This document shows, one piece after another, positions 33,173 to 42,803 of a stretch of DNA of 55,125 nt. Below the pieces are notes generated by a model. The model ran no database searches and had not been told where the DNA came from. It worked only from the letters and a program-made list of their open reading frames with translations. The position numbers and the translations under genes are program-made. Source of the DNA: Nitrospinota bacterium (GTDB lineage: Bacteria; Nitrospinota_A; UBA7883; JACRGQ01); contig JACRGR010000037.1 in assembly GCA_016212275.1 (NCBI GenBank), positions 1 through 55,125 of the forward strand, given 5' to 3'. How positions within the stretch are numbered: the stretch's first letter is position 1; each line of letters begins with the position of its first letter.

Positions 33173-34189
33173 ATGGCACAAAAGGGGACCGACGCGTTCG
33201 TCACGTTCAACCTGCAAAACGTCCGCTACCTCACCGGCTACACCGGCACCAACGGCGCGGCGCTGGTGACCGGCGCGCGGGCGCTGTTCTTCACCGATTT
33301 CCGGTACGCCGAACAGGTGGAAAAGGAAGTGCCCTCCATGCACATACGCATCGCCCAAAAAGCGCTGGCGGACGAAGTGGGCGAAGAACTTTCAAAAGCA
33401 AAGGCCAAACGCACGGCATACGAGGACCGGCATGTGACAGTGCGCCTGATGGCGCAACTGCAAAAAAGCGCGAAAACGCGGTGGGTGCCGTGCGGCATGG
33501 TGGAAGAACTGCGGATGGTGAAAGACGCGGGCGAAATAGCCCTGCTGGAAAAGAACTTCGCCCTTCTGGCGAAAACGTTTTCCGGCATCGGCGAGATCGT
33601 GGTGGCGGGCCGCACCGAGAACCAGGCGGCGGCGGAACTGGAATACCGGCTGATGAAGGCGGCGGGCGGCGGGCCCGCATTCGATTTCATCATCGCCTCC
33701 GGTCCGCGCTCGGCCATGCCGCACGGCGTCGCCAGCGGGAAAAAAATGAAAAAGGGCGAGCCGGTGGTGGTGGACTGGGGATGGGTGGTGGACGGCTACC
33801 ACTCCGACAACACCCGCACGGTTTTCCTGGGAAAACCGCACCCGAAAATGAAAGAGGTTTACGACATCGTGCTGGAGGCCAACCGGCGGGCGATTGAAAA
33901 AGCGCGGCCCGGCGTGCCCCTGAAAGAGATAGACGCGGCGGCGCGCGACTTCATTACGCAAAAAGGGTACGGCAAATACTTCGGGCATGGCACGGGCCAC
34001 GGCGTGGGGCTGGAAATACACGAATCCCCCACCGTCAACTCGCGCGCGACCGAAACGGCGCGCGAGGGGATGGTGTTCACCATCGAACCGGGGATTTACC
34101 TTCCGGGGCTGGGCGGCGTGCGGATAGAGGATATGCTGGTCGTCACCGGCAAGGGGAACCGCGTTTTTTCCAAACGCCTCCCAAAGTAA
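33173..34189 (+). CDS. Xaa-Pro aminopeptidase (M24 family)
   Basis: A two-domain M24 metallopeptidase of at least 338 residues that removes N-terminal residues before proline. The creatinase N-terminal domain (QNVRYLTGYTGTNGAALV, FFTDFRY) is followed by the pita-bread catalytic domain. Metal ligands are seen in VVDWGWVVDGYHSDNTRT (Asp, Asp), in HGTGHGVGLEIHE (His), in GMVFTIEPGIY (Glu) and in GVRIEDM (Glu). The first ATG is at 33173, but the same frame upstream reads IYAQRLKNLRRL, which fits the usual N-terminus of this family. Translation may therefore begin at a non-AUG codon such as ATT at 33137, which has GAAAGG eight bases before it. Confidence 0.92.
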   Translation: MAQKGTDAFVTFNLQNVRYLTGYTGTNGAALVTGARALFFTDFRYAEQVEKEVPSMHIRIAQKALADEVGEELSKAKAKRTAYEDRHVTVRLMAQLQKSAKTRWVPCGMVEELRMVKDAGEIALLEKNFALLAKTFSGIGEIVVAGRTENQAAAELEYRLMKAAGGGPAFDFIIASGPRSAMPHGVASGKKMKKGEPVVVDWGWVVDGYHSDNTRTVFLGKPHPKMKEVYDIVLEANRRAIEKARPGVPLKEIDAAARDFITQKGYGKYFGHGTGHGVGLEIHESPTVNSRATETAREGMVFTIEPGIYLPGLGGVRIEDMLVVTGKGNRVFSKRLPK

Positions 34190-34362
34190 ATAAGTCGCCT
34201 GACATCTCGCCTACGCAAGGCCCCCTTATGTAAATATTGCCACAAATCATTATATTTTCTTGCAATTCGTGACAGGCATGGCATACGATGGACGCGCAAA
34301 ACGCGAAATAACCCTCGTGGGGAGTCGAGGGGAAAATTGGCGGGAGAAAAAAGCGCAAGACC

Positions 34363-36021
34363 ATGAATAATGTTTTTTCCTTCTGGGAACGATTGAGCGT
34401 CCGCCCGCGGATGTTCGCTGGCTTTGCCGTATTGATCGTCTTCTCCGTCCTGATCAGCGTATCGGCCTACCAATCGAACGGCGTGCTGAACGGCTTCATC
34501 ATCGGCATGGGAACGAAAAGTTTTCCCGCGTCCGACATGGCACGTCAACTGCAAACGGTGATCGTGGACACCCAACAGATATTCACCGACGTTTCGGCCA
34601 CTGGCGACGTGGCGGGACTTGAGGATGCTAAAAAAGCGAACGTGAAGTTCCACACCCTCATCGCCCGGATGGAGGAACTGAACCCGGACGCCGCCAGCCG
34701 CGCGGAACTGAAAACGCTCGCGGAGTCCTATGATACTTTTTACGAACGCTCGGTGGTCATGGCGGAGGCTTATGTGCATAAAGGACGCGAGGCGGGCAAT
34801 AAGGTCATGGAAGACGTGGACAAATACTCGGCCGCGCTCCAACTGGTCGCAGGGCAAATGGCGGAAAAATTTCATGGTCAGATGGGTGGCGACATTGTGG
34901 AAGCCGAGGCGTTTGCCGACGCGGCCAACCGCCGCAACCTGTTCCTTCTCGCCGTCGCGCTTTTTACCGGCATCGCGCTGAGCGTGGTGGTAGGGAACGC
35001 GATAGTGGGGCCGATAAAACACGCAGTAGGCTCCGCCGAGATGATGGCGCAGGGACGGCTGGATACGGCGATAGGCGTGAACGGCCACGGCTCCCCCGGA
35101 AAGAACGAGCTGGCCCTGCTCACCGCTTCGCTCCGGCAGATGCAGGACAACCTGAAAGGGATGATCGGCCATATAAGGCACAGCTCCTCGCAACTGGCGA
35201 CGAACGCGGGCGAAGTGGCCGCGCTCTCCAGCCAGATCGCGGCGGGGAGCGGACAGCAAACGGAGCAGACCGCGCAGGTGGCCGCCTCGGTTGAAGAGAT
35301 CTCCGCCACCATAAAAAGCGTCACCCAAAGCACCGGCGAGGCCGTCACCTTTTCTTCGCAGGCGCGCGACGCGGCGCTGGGCGGAGTTACCATGGCGCAG
35401 GACACCATCGGGAGCATCAACCGCATTTCGGAAACCATGGAGGGATCCCGCGGACTTATCACCAGCCTCGGCCAAAAGTCCGACCAGATAAGCGAGATCG
35501 TGGTGGTGATAAACGACATCGCGGACCAGACGAACCTTTTGGCGCTCAACGCGGCCATCGAGGCGGCGCGCGCGGGCGAGGCCGGGCGCGGTTTCGCCGT
35601 GGTGGCCGACGAGGTGCGCAAGCTGGCGGAAAAGACCACCGCCGCCACGAAGGAGATCGCCGTGATGATCGCCAGTATTCAGGCGGAAACGAAGAACGCC
35701 ATCGCCTCCATCCATGAAGGGAACACCGAAATACGCCAGTGCGTGGGCGTGGCGAACAGGACCGGGGAGGAACTAAAAAAGATCGCGGATATGGTCTCAC
35801 GCTCCTCCAACCTCATTCAGGCCATTTCCCTCGCTTCGGAAGAGCAAAGCCTCGCCATCGAGGACATCTCACAGCGGATAAGCAATATCTCGGAAGTCAG
35901 CAGGACCACCACCGAGGGGACGCACAGCGCCACCGGCGCCGTCACCAACCTCTCCAAACTCGCGGGCGACCTCAACACCCTCATCGGCCGCTTTTCGCTG
36001 GAAGCCCCCGCCAGCCGCTAA
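34363..36021 (+). CDS. Methyl-accepting chemotaxis protein
   Basis: A 552-residue chemoreceptor. TM1 ([20 protein letters not shown]) is followed by a helical periplasmic sensor region (about 40-195), TM2 ([20 protein letters not shown]), a HAMP domain (about 220-270) and a long cytoplasmic signalling coiled coil. Its hairpin tip is [20 protein letters not shown] with [16 protein letters not shown]. The ligand is unknown. The gene stands alone, with a 173-base upstream gap holding no clear sigma-28 or sigma-54 box. Together with flgB and fliE it shows the organism swims. Confidence 0.95.
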   Translation: MNNVFSFWERLSVRPRMFAGFAVLIVFSVLISVSAYQSNGVLNGFIIGMGTKSFPASDMARQLQTVIVDTQQIFTDVSATGDVAGLEDAKKANVKFHTLIARMEELNPDAASRAELKTLAESYDTFYERSVVMAEAYVHKGREAGNKVMEDVDKYSAALQLVAGQMAEKFHGQMGGDIVEAEAFADAANRRNLFLLAVALFTGIALSVVVGNAIVGPIKHAVGSAEMMAQGRLDTAIGVNGHGSPGKNELALLTASLRQMQDNLKGMIGHIRHSSSQLATNAGEVAALSSQIAAGSGQQTEQTAQVAASVEEISATIKSVTQSTGEAVTFSSQARDAALGGVTMAQDTIGSINRISETMEGSRGLITSLGQKSDQISEIVVVINDIADQTNLLALNAAIEAARAGEAGRGFAVVADEVRKLAEKTTAATKEIAVMIASIQAETKNAIASIHEGNTEIRQCVGVANRTGEELKKIADMVSRSSNLIQAISLASEEQSLAIEDISQRISNISEVSRTTTEGTHSATGAVTNLSKLAGDLNTLIGRFSLEAPASR

Positions 36022-36089
36022 CTCCCCCCGGAATCCGCCGTTTCCCCGGTTTTTGAAACCGGGCCGGAAATGCTATAGTTTGGGGCTGT

Positions 36090-36674
36090 ATGGCAACCGT
36101 AAGCATTGACCGCAAAACCAGCGAAACGCAGATAGCCGTTTCGCTCGCGCTGGACGGCTCCGGCAAAAAGGAGATCAGCACCTCCATCCCGTTCCTCGAC
36201 CACATGCTCAACCAGATCGCCCAGCACGGATACTTCGACATCACCATCAAGGCAACCGGCGACACGCACATAGACTTCCACCACACGGTGGAGGATTGCG
36301 GCATCACGCTGGGCCAGGCGTTCGCCAAAGCGGTGGGGGACAAAAAGGGGATCGTGCGCTTTGGACACGCGGTGGTGCCGCTGAACGAGGCGCTGGCCGC
36401 CGTGACGGTGGATTTTTCCGGCAGGCCGTTCTTCGTGCTCACCGGGGGAAGCCCGAAAGGAAAGATAGGCGATTTCGACGCGGAACTGGTGGAGGAATTC
36501 CTCCAGGCGTTCGCCAACAACGCGGGGATAACGCTCCATGTGAAGATCGAATACGGGAGCAACATGCACCACATCGTGGAAGCGGTATTCAAATCCCTCG
36601 CCCGCGCGCTGGACATGGCCACCAAGGCCGAGCCGCGCGCCTCCGGGGTGCCCTCCACAAAGGGCGTGCTGTAA
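36090..36674 (+). CDS. hisB: Imidazoleglycerol-phosphate dehydratase
   Basis: Sixth-reaction enzyme of histidine synthesis, dehydrating imidazoleglycerol phosphate. The 194-residue product is the monofunctional form with the duplicated metal-binding motifs: FLDHMLNQIAQHG, DFHHTVEDCGI, and the second-half pair EEFLQAFANNAG and NMHHIVEAVFKSLARAL. It is followed by hisH after 26 bases and is the first gene of a run of co-directional, mostly overlapping genes. Confidence 0.97.
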   Translation: MATVSIDRKTSETQIAVSLALDGSGKKEISTSIPFLDHMLNQIAQHGYFDITIKATGDTHIDFHHTVEDCGITLGQAFAKAVGDKKGIVRFGHAVVPLNEALAAVTVDFSGRPFFVLTGGSPKGKIGDFDAELVEEFLQAFANNAGITLHVKIEYGSNMHHIVEAVFKSLARALDMATKAEPRASGVPSTKGVL

Positions 36675-36700
36675 CCGCGCGCAATCGGGACCTCAATATA

Positions 36701-37312
36701 ATGATCGCCATTGTTGATTACGGGATGGGGAACCTGCGGAGCGTCCAAAAGGCGTTTGAAAAGCTTGGCCTCCCCGCCATCATCACGCGCGACGCGGGGC
36801 TGATGGCCTCGGCCTCGCGCCTGGTGCTTCCCGGCGTCGGGGCGTTCGGCCTGTGCATGGAGCGTTTACGCGGCTACGGGCTGGTGGAGCCGATCAAGGA
36901 TTTCATCGCGGGCGGCAAACCGTTTTTGGGCATTTGTCTCGGCCTTCAGCTATTGTTCGAGGAGAGCGAAGAATTCGGGCGGCAGGAAGGGCTGGGCGTG
37001 CTGAAAGGAAAAGTGAAACGCTTTTCCGCGCCCGGCATCAAGGTGCCGCACATGGGCTGGAACAATGTGAAAATAGTCGGTCCGTCCCCCCTGTTCGACG
37101 GCATCGCCGACGGTTCGCACTTTTACTTCGTCCACTCTTTCTATGTGGAACCCGCGGAACCGGTGGCCACCGGCGAAACCGAATACGGCGGCACATTCGT
37201 TTCCGCCATCCAAAAGGGAAATGTGTACGCCACGCAGTTCCACCCGGAAAAGAGCCAATCGGCGGGGCTGAAAATGCTGGAGAACTTCGCCCGCGCCGCC
37301 TCACCGGCATGA
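36701..37312 (+). CDS. hisH: Imidazole glycerol phosphate synthase, glutamine amidotransferase subunit
   Basis: Supplies ammonia to HisF for making imidazoleglycerol phosphate and AICAR. The 203-residue class I amidotransferase has the nucleophile Cys79 in FLGICLGLQLLFE and the His/Glu pair in TQFHPEKS. MIAIVDYGMGNLRSVQKAF is the conserved start at 36701; the frame is open much further upstream but that part is the hisB shadow. Its stop overlaps the ATG of the acyltransferase gene (ATGA, 37309-37312). hisA and hisF are not in the window. Confidence 0.97.
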   Translation: MIAIVDYGMGNLRSVQKAFEKLGLPAIITRDAGLMASASRLVLPGVGAFGLCMERLRGYGLVEPIKDFIAGGKPFLGICLGLQLLFEESEEFGRQEGLGVLKGKVKRFSAPGIKVPHMGWNNVKIVGPSPLFDGIADGSHFYFVHSFYVEPAEPVATGETEYGGTFVSAIQKGNVYATQFHPEKSQSAGLKMLENFARAASPA

Positions 37313-38250
37313 GCGCGAAGAAAGCGGGAGCGGCGGGATCCATCGCTTGGCTCCTGCTTGCCGGAATGGTGGCTTACGCGCGCCACGCGCCGCGCTTCAT
37401 GAGGCACTGGGGATTCACGCTCCTGCTCCTCCTGCTTTGGCACGGGTGGCGGAGCAGGGTAAAGGTCGCGATGGAACACCTCGCCATAGCCTTTCCCAAC
37501 GCATCGGAGGATGTTCTAAAAAAAACCGCTTACGATTCATACATGAACCTCGCGCTTTTCTGCGCGGAGTTCTGCCAGATGGCGCACCTGACGAAAGAGA
37601 ATCTCGACGCGGCCATCCGCATCAACGGCCTGGACCGGCTGGACGCGGCGCGCGCGCGCGGCAAGGGGGTGGTGCTGGCATGGGCGCACTACGACCACTT
37701 TGAAATGCTGAACTACGCGCTGGCGCTCAAAGGGTATCCGGTGTACACGCTCATCCGCGAGGTGGACAACCCGCTCATTGACCGGATGCTGAACGCAATG
37801 CGCAAGGCGTCGGGCCAGAAGATCATCCTGCGCGAAGGCGCTTCTTCCCAGATGATCCAGCGGTTGCGCGAGGGAAAGATCGTCACCATCGCCACCGATC
37901 AAAACGCGATGTTCAACAGCGTGTTCGCGCGCTTTTTCGGCAAATGGGCGGCCACGATAAAATCTCCGGCGGTTGTCCACCTGCGCACCGGCGCGCCGAT
38001 ACTGCCCGTTTACACCGTGCGGGAAAAGGACGGCTCCCACACAGCGTACATCCTGCCGGAAATAACGGCGGCAAAAACCGGCGACATAAAGAAGGATGTG
38101 GCGCTCATCACGCAGGAGATAGCGAAGGTGCAGGAAGAGTTCATTTCGCGCAGGCCGGAATTCTGGCTGTGGCTCCACCGGCGCTGGAAGATACAGCCGG
38201 ACGAAAAGGAACGGGCCTTCGCCGAGGGCGTTCTGGGCAGATCCGCATGA
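37309..38250 (+). CDS. Lipid A biosynthesis acyltransferase (LpxL/HtrB family)
   Basis: A 313-residue inner-membrane acyltransferase that adds a secondary acyl chain to the lipid A precursor. An N-terminal hydrophobic anchor (HWGFTLLLLLLWHGW) is followed by the catalytic HX4E motif HYDHFE (H127, E132), then IREVDNPLIDRMLNAMRKA, KIVTIATDQNA and AVVHLRTGAPILPVY, and the closing FWLWLHRRWK. It overlaps hisH upstream and the heptosyltransferase gene downstream, both by ATGA. Its presence implies an LPS-type outer membrane. Confidence 0.93.
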   Translation: MSAKKAGAAGSIAWLLLAGMVAYARHAPRFMRHWGFTLLLLLLWHGWRSRVKVAMEHLAIAFPNASEDVLKKTAYDSYMNLALFCAEFCQMAHLTKENLDAAIRINGLDRLDAARARGKGVVLAWAHYDHFEMLNYALALKGYPVYTLIREVDNPLIDRMLNAMRKASGQKIILREGASSQMIQRLREGKIVTIATDQNAMFNSVFARFFGKWAATIKSPAVVHLRTGAPILPVYTVREKDGSHTAYILPEITAAKTGDIKKDVALITQEIAKVQEEFISRRPEFWLWLHRRWKIQPDEKERAFAEGVLGRSA

Positions 38251-39227
38251 GCGAACCGAAAAAGGCCCGGCGCATCCTCGTCCGCTCCCCCAACTGGCTG
38301 GGGGACGCGATCATGAGCCTGCCCGCCATAAAGGCCATCGCCAAGGCCGCAAAGCCGGACGAACTGCGCGTGCTGTGCGTGGCGGGGCTGGGCAACCTGT
38401 TCATGCGCTACCCGTTCATCACCGACGTTATGCAATTCAAAAAGGGAAACGCATCCGCGGCGCACCGCCTGCTGGCCCCCGCGAAGTACGACGCGCTCTT
38501 TTTATTCACCAATTCCTTCCGCTCGGCGATGGACGGCGCGAAATCCAAGTGCCCCGTCCGCATCGGGTACGGGGGAAACCTGCGCGGCCCCCTGCTCACC
38601 CACCCGGTGGCAAAGACCGCCGGAGTGCACATGGTGGATTTTTACCTGAACCTCGTAAGCCCCTTTTGGGGCTCCGTGTTCTCGCAGGAGATTGATTTTC
38701 CCCTTTTGCCGGACGAGCGGGCGTTCGCCGACGGCATCGGTGAAATGAAGGGGGCCATCGGCATCCCGCTCGGCGCGAAATACGGTCCGGCGAAATGCTG
38801 GCCCCACAAAAACCTGAAAGCGTTCATCCGGCTGGCGGGGGAGAAAGGGCATCCCATCGCGCTCTTCGGCTCCGCGGCGGAGAAACTGCAAGCCGGGGCG
38901 TTGGAAGAATCGGCCAAAGGGCGCGTGATGAATCTGGCGGGCAAGACCACGATAGGCGAGATGGCCGCAGTGATGAAGCGGTGCGCGTGGGTGGTGGCGA
39001 ACGATTCCGGCCCCCTGCATGTGGCAGGGGCGGTGGGCGCGCGGACCATCGCCATTTTCGGCCCCACCGATCACCGGCGCACCGCGCCGCTCTCCGACAA
39101 CGTGCGGATAGTGAGCAAAGACGCGAAATGCGCCCCCTGCATGAAACGGGAATGCCCCACCGACCACCATTGCATGAAGGGAATTTCCCCGGAAGAAATC
39201 TATGCTATTATCGCGCAGAATGCGTAA
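38247..39227 (+). CDS. waaF: ADP-heptose:LPS heptosyltransferase II
   Basis: A 326-residue GT9 enzyme that adds the second heptose of the LPS inner core. It opens with RILVRSPNWLGDAIMSLPAI, the heptosyltransferase signature. It contains RIGYGGNLRGPLLTH, the donor-binding PLGAKYGPAKCWPHKNLKAF and the C-terminal VVANDSGPLHVAGAVGARTI with AIFGPTDHRRTAP. A four-Cys cluster near the end (CAPCMKRECPTDHHC) is seen in several members. The start overlaps the acyltransferase stop. The 3' end overlaps the next start by 26 bases. Confidence 0.93.
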   Translation: MSEPKKARRILVRSPNWLGDAIMSLPAIKAIAKAAKPDELRVLCVAGLGNLFMRYPFITDVMQFKKGNASAAHRLLAPAKYDALFLFTNSFRSAMDGAKSKCPVRIGYGGNLRGPLLTHPVAKTAGVHMVDFYLNLVSPFWGSVFSQEIDFPLLPDERAFADGIGEMKGAIGIPLGAKYGPAKCWPHKNLKAFIRLAGEKGHPIALFGSAAEKLQAGALEESAKGRVMNLAGKTTIGEMAAVMKRCAWVVANDSGPLHVAGAVGARTIAIFGPTDHRRTAPLSDNVRIVSKDAKCAPCMKRECPTDHHCMKGISPEEIYAIIAQNA

Positions 39228-40413
39228 CATCCTGTTTATCTGCCTGGCCGTTTTGGCCTCCATCGCGCCCGCCGGGGCCGATGATTTGCCCCAATCCGGC
39301 GCGGGGAAAACCGCCATCGGCGCCTACCTTGAATTCAGCTATATGGACGACCGCGGCATTGGCTGGAGCGGCAGTGAGACCACGTTCGCCGCGCGCGCCA
39401 AGCTGAACATCGCCCACCGCGTGTACGACGACATTTTGATACGCTTCAACGGCGAGTGGAAACCGACAGTGAACGGCTATTCCCGCGCCTACGGCCAGAT
39501 GAAGGAACGCGAGGCGAACCCTCAAGACACCTACTTCCAGTTCGACCATCCGGGGGAATACCCGCTTACTCTGCGGATGGGCGTGGTGAAAGTCCCGTTC
39601 GGCCATTTCGACACGCTGGCGCTCAGCCCACGCAACCGCCCGGCGGGCATGACGCGCACCCGCGAATGGGACTACGGCATCCGCGCGGACGGCTCCGCCT
39701 GGCTCGTGGACTGGTCGCTGGCCATCGTCAATGGCGAGGGAACGGAAGGGACCGACTCGAACAGCGCCAAATCGGTCGCGGCGCGGATCGTGTTCCCCGC
39801 GGCGGGCGCCGGCGACATGTACCCCGAAACGCTGGAAATAACCGGCTACCCGAACCCCCGCGCGGCCAACCCTGCGGGGGAGTTCCGCTGGCAGTTCGGC
39901 GCCAGCGCCTACAATGGCCAAAAATACTCCACGCCCATCAAGCAGAAGAACAGCCACTACGGGGCGGACGTAAAGCTGGACTACTCGATATTCTCACTCA
40001 AGGCGCAATACACGTTCCTCGAAGGAGGCTTTACCGATCCCTCGGTGGTCTCGGAACCCGCTTCAACCTTTACGGAACTGCAATATTCCAGCGCCGTCTC
40101 CACCTCTATTGACACCTACCCGCGCGGCTACGCGGCGTTCGCCGAACTTGCGGCCGGCATTTCGGAAAAAACATTGCTCACGCTGATGGGGGAAATGTAC
40201 GACCCGGACTCGGAATCCAGTGCCACGGCCAAACAACGCACCAAGCAAAGGCTGGTGATCGGGCTGAAACACGATTTTCGCCCGCGCGTATCCGCCGCCC
40301 TGTTTTACACGCTCAACGACAACCCGGCGTTCGGCGTTTCGGGCAACATACTGGAAACCGACCACTGGAAAGGGGACGAGATCCTGATGGCCGCGATGGC
40401 GGTGCAGTTTTAG
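39202..40413 (+). CDS. Outer-membrane porin-like beta-barrel protein
   Basis: A 403-residue exported protein with a signal peptide (RNILFICLAVLASIAPAGA). The mature part shows alternating beta strands, for example TAIGAYLEFSYMDDRG and AKLNIAHRVYDDILIRFNGE, a long mid segment YPLTLRMGVVKVPFGHFDTL and a C-terminal strand ILMAAMAVQF ending in Phe, the usual barrel-insertion signal. It resembles phosphate-selective-type or short-chain porins; the substrate is unknown. Two starts are possible: 39202 (GGAAG six bases upstream, overlapping waaF by 26 bases) or 39220. Confidence 0.82.
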   Translation: MLLSRRMRNILFICLAVLASIAPAGADDLPQSGAGKTAIGAYLEFSYMDDRGIGWSGSETTFAARAKLNIAHRVYDDILIRFNGEWKPTVNGYSRAYGQMKEREANPQDTYFQFDHPGEYPLTLRMGVVKVPFGHFDTLALSPRNRPAGMTRTREWDYGIRADGSAWLVDWSLAIVNGEGTEGTDSNSAKSVAARIVFPAAGAGDMYPETLEITGYPNPRAANPAGEFRWQFGASAYNGQKYSTPIKQKNSHYGADVKLDYSIFSLKAQYTFLEGGFTDPSVVSEPASTFTELQYSSAVSTSIDTYPRGYAAFAELAAGISEKTLLTLMGEMYDPDSESSATAKQRTKQRLVIGLKHDFRPRVSAALFYTLNDNPAFGVSGNILETDHWKGDEILMAAMAVQF

Positions 40414-40428
40414 CCCTTGCTTTGGTAG

Positions 40429-40815
<387 letters not shown>

Positions 40816-40817
40816 CC

Positions 40818-41822
40818 ATGACGACACGGCTCGGCACCACCATCACCAAAAAGATAATGGAGGAACAACGCCAGTTCCCCAAGGCGACCGGCGATTTTTC
40901 CGGGATGCTGTACGAACTGGTGGTCGGCCTGAAGGTGATCGCCTACGAGGTGAACAAGGCGGGACTGATGAGCATCTTGGGCCAGGCGGGATCCACCAAC
41001 ATTCAGGGGGAGGTCCAGCAAAAGCTGGACATCTTCGCCAATACCACGCTCATCCACAAGATGGACCACACCGGCTACCTGTGCGGCATGGCATCGGAGG
41101 AAGTGGACGACATCATCGAAATACCCGACAGGCACCCGCAAGGCGGGAAGTACGTCCTGCTGTTCGACCCGCTGGATGGCTCGTCCAACATTGACGTGAA
41201 CGTGAGCATCGGCACCATCTTCGCGGTGTACCGCAAAATATCCGATCACCCGAAATGCACGATGGAAGATTTCCTCCAGCCCGGCACGCAACTGCTGGCG
41301 GCGGGCTACGCGGTGTACGGCTCATCCACCATGTTCGTGTACACCACCGGGCTGGGCGTGCATGGCTTCACGCTGGACCCCGGCGTGGGCGAATTCATCC
41401 TTTCCCACCCGAACATGAAATCGCCGGACAAAGGGGGCATCTACTCCATCAACGAGGGGAACTCCATAAACTGGGACGCCAAGACGCACAAGGTCGTCGA
41501 GCACTTCAAGGCGAACGACAAGACGGACGGACGCCCCTATTCGGGGCGGTACATCGGCTCGCTGGTGGCGGACTTCCACCGCAACCTTTTGAAGGGGGGC
41601 ATCTTCATGTACCCGCCGGACAAAAAATCGCCGAACGGCAAACTGCGGCTGATGTACGAGGCGATACCGCTGGCGTTCATCGCGGAGCAGGCGGGCGGCA
41701 TGGCGATAGACGCCACCGGACGGCGCATATTGGAGATACCGCCGAAGGAACTGCACCAGCGCACCTCGCTGTACATCGGAAGCAGGCAGGACGTGGAAAC
41801 CGTGCGGAAGCTTTTGGGATAA
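40818..41822 (+). CDS. fbp: Fructose-1,6-bisphosphatase, class I
   Basis: A 334-residue class I enzyme that hydrolyses fructose-1,6-bisphosphate in gluconeogenesis or the Calvin cycle. Metal and substrate motifs are complete: GMASEEVDDII, LLFDPLDGSSNIDVNVSIGT, GYAVYGSSTMFVYTTG, YSGRYIGSLVADFHRNLLKG and LRLMYEAIPLAFIAEQAGG. It directly follows glnB, hinting at nitrogen-carbon coupling at the level of expression. The next frame (methylase) starts one base after its stop. Confidence 0.97.
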   Translation: MTTRLGTTITKKIMEEQRQFPKATGDFSGMLYELVVGLKVIAYEVNKAGLMSILGQAGSTNIQGEVQQKLDIFANTTLIHKMDHTGYLCGMASEEVDDIIEIPDRHPQGGKYVLLFDPLDGSSNIDVNVSIGTIFAVYRKISDHPKCTMEDFLQPGTQLLAAGYAVYGSSTMFVYTTGLGVHGFTLDPGVGEFILSHPNMKSPDKGGIYSINEGNSINWDAKTHKVVEHFKANDKTDGRPYSGRYIGSLVADFHRNLLKGGIFMYPPDKKSPNGKLRLMYEAIPLAFIAEQAGGMAIDATGRRILEIPPKELHQRTSLYIGSRQDVETVRKLLG

Positions 41823-41823
41823 A

Positions 41824-42798
41824 ATGGGCGGCCAGATGAATAAACCGGTTTCGCTTGAACTATGCGCCGGGGCGGGGGGCCAAGCCCTTGGCTTGGAAAT
41901 GGCCGGTTTTGATCATTGCGCTCTTGTTGAAATAGACCATCACTCGTGTTCAACGCTCCGCCTGAACCGGCCATCATGGAATGTGATTCAAGAAGATATT
42001 AATTCATTCGACGGCAGGCCATACAAGGGAACCGTTGACCTTTTGGCGGGTGGATTGCCGTGCCCGCCATTTTCCGTTGCCGGTAAACAGCTGGGAAAAT
42101 CCGATGAAAGGAATCTGTTTCCCGCCGCCATCCGGCTAATTGATGAAATAAGGCCAAAAGCGGTCATGATCGAGAATGTACGGGGTATTCTTGATGCCGT
42201 GTTCGAAGACTACCGGACTTTCATTGCCGGACAATTGGGGAAACTTGGCTATAAAACTGATTGGGCGCTCCTGAATGCGTGTGATCATGGAGTCCCCCAG
42301 CTTCGTCCACGCGTGGTGTTTGTGGCCATTAAAAACGACATGGCACAGAATTTCTCTTGGCCCGCGAAAACCCCCGGACATCCTTCCACGGTTGGAGAAA
42401 CCGTGTATGACTTAATGGCCTCGCGCGGATGGAAAGGGGCGCTTGCCTGGAAGAAACAGGCGAATGAGATTGCGCCTACTATCGTCGGCGGCTCAAAAAA
42501 ACACGGTGGTCCCGACCTCGGCCCCACCCGTGCCCGGAAAGCCTGGGCCTCGTTGGGTGTGGATGGGCTGGGAATAGCCGATGAGCCGCCCCCCGTAAGT
42601 CATGTTGGCATGCCACGGCTCACGGTCCGCATGGTTGCGCGTCTCCAAGGGTTCCCGGATGGCTGGACATTTTCAGGCAAAAAAACACCCGCCTACCGGC
42701 AAGTGGGCAATGCTTTCCCTCCGCCAGTGGCGAATGCGGTTGGCTTTCAGATAGCCCAATGCTTAGCCAATAAACGCCGCTTGCTGAAAATGGCCTAG
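41824..42798 (+). CDS. DNA (cytosine-5) methyltransferase
   Basis: A 324-residue C5-methyltransferase. Motifs in order: I (LELCAGAGGQALGLEMAGF), IV with the catalytic Cys (GGLPCPPFSVAG), VI (MIENVRG), VIII (QLRPRVVFVA), a target-recognition region of about 80 residues, IX (RLQGFPDGWTF) and X (RQVGNAFPPPVANAVG). It is followed by an HNH endonuclease gene and a Vsr gene, making a compact restriction-modification set. The ATG at 41824 lies one base after the fbp stop; the ATG at 41836 is an alternative. Codon usage and GC are looser than in fbp, consistent with transfer. The recognition site cannot be read. Confidence 0.93.
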   Translation: MGGQMNKPVSLELCAGAGGQALGLEMAGFDHCALVEIDHHSCSTLRLNRPSWNVIQEDINSFDGRPYKGTVDLLAGGLPCPPFSVAGKQLGKSDERNLFPAAIRLIDEIRPKAVMIENVRGILDAVFEDYRTFIAGQLGKLGYKTDWALLNACDHGVPQLRPRVVFVAIKNDMAQNFSWPAKTPGHPSTVGETVYDLMASRGWKGALAWKKQANEIAPTIVGGSKKHGGPDLGPTRARKAWASLGVDGLGIADEPPPVSHVGMPRLTVRMVARLQGFPDGWTFSGKKTPAYRQVGNAFPPPVANAVGFQIAQCLANKRRLLKMA

Positions 42799-42803
42799 CC
42801 CTC

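Noticed and set aside
34190..34362. A sigma-54 or sigma-28 promoter for the chemoreceptor gene
   Set aside because: TGGCAT and TAAA-type pieces occur, but the spacing (GG-N12-GC) and the -10 part do not fit either consensus.
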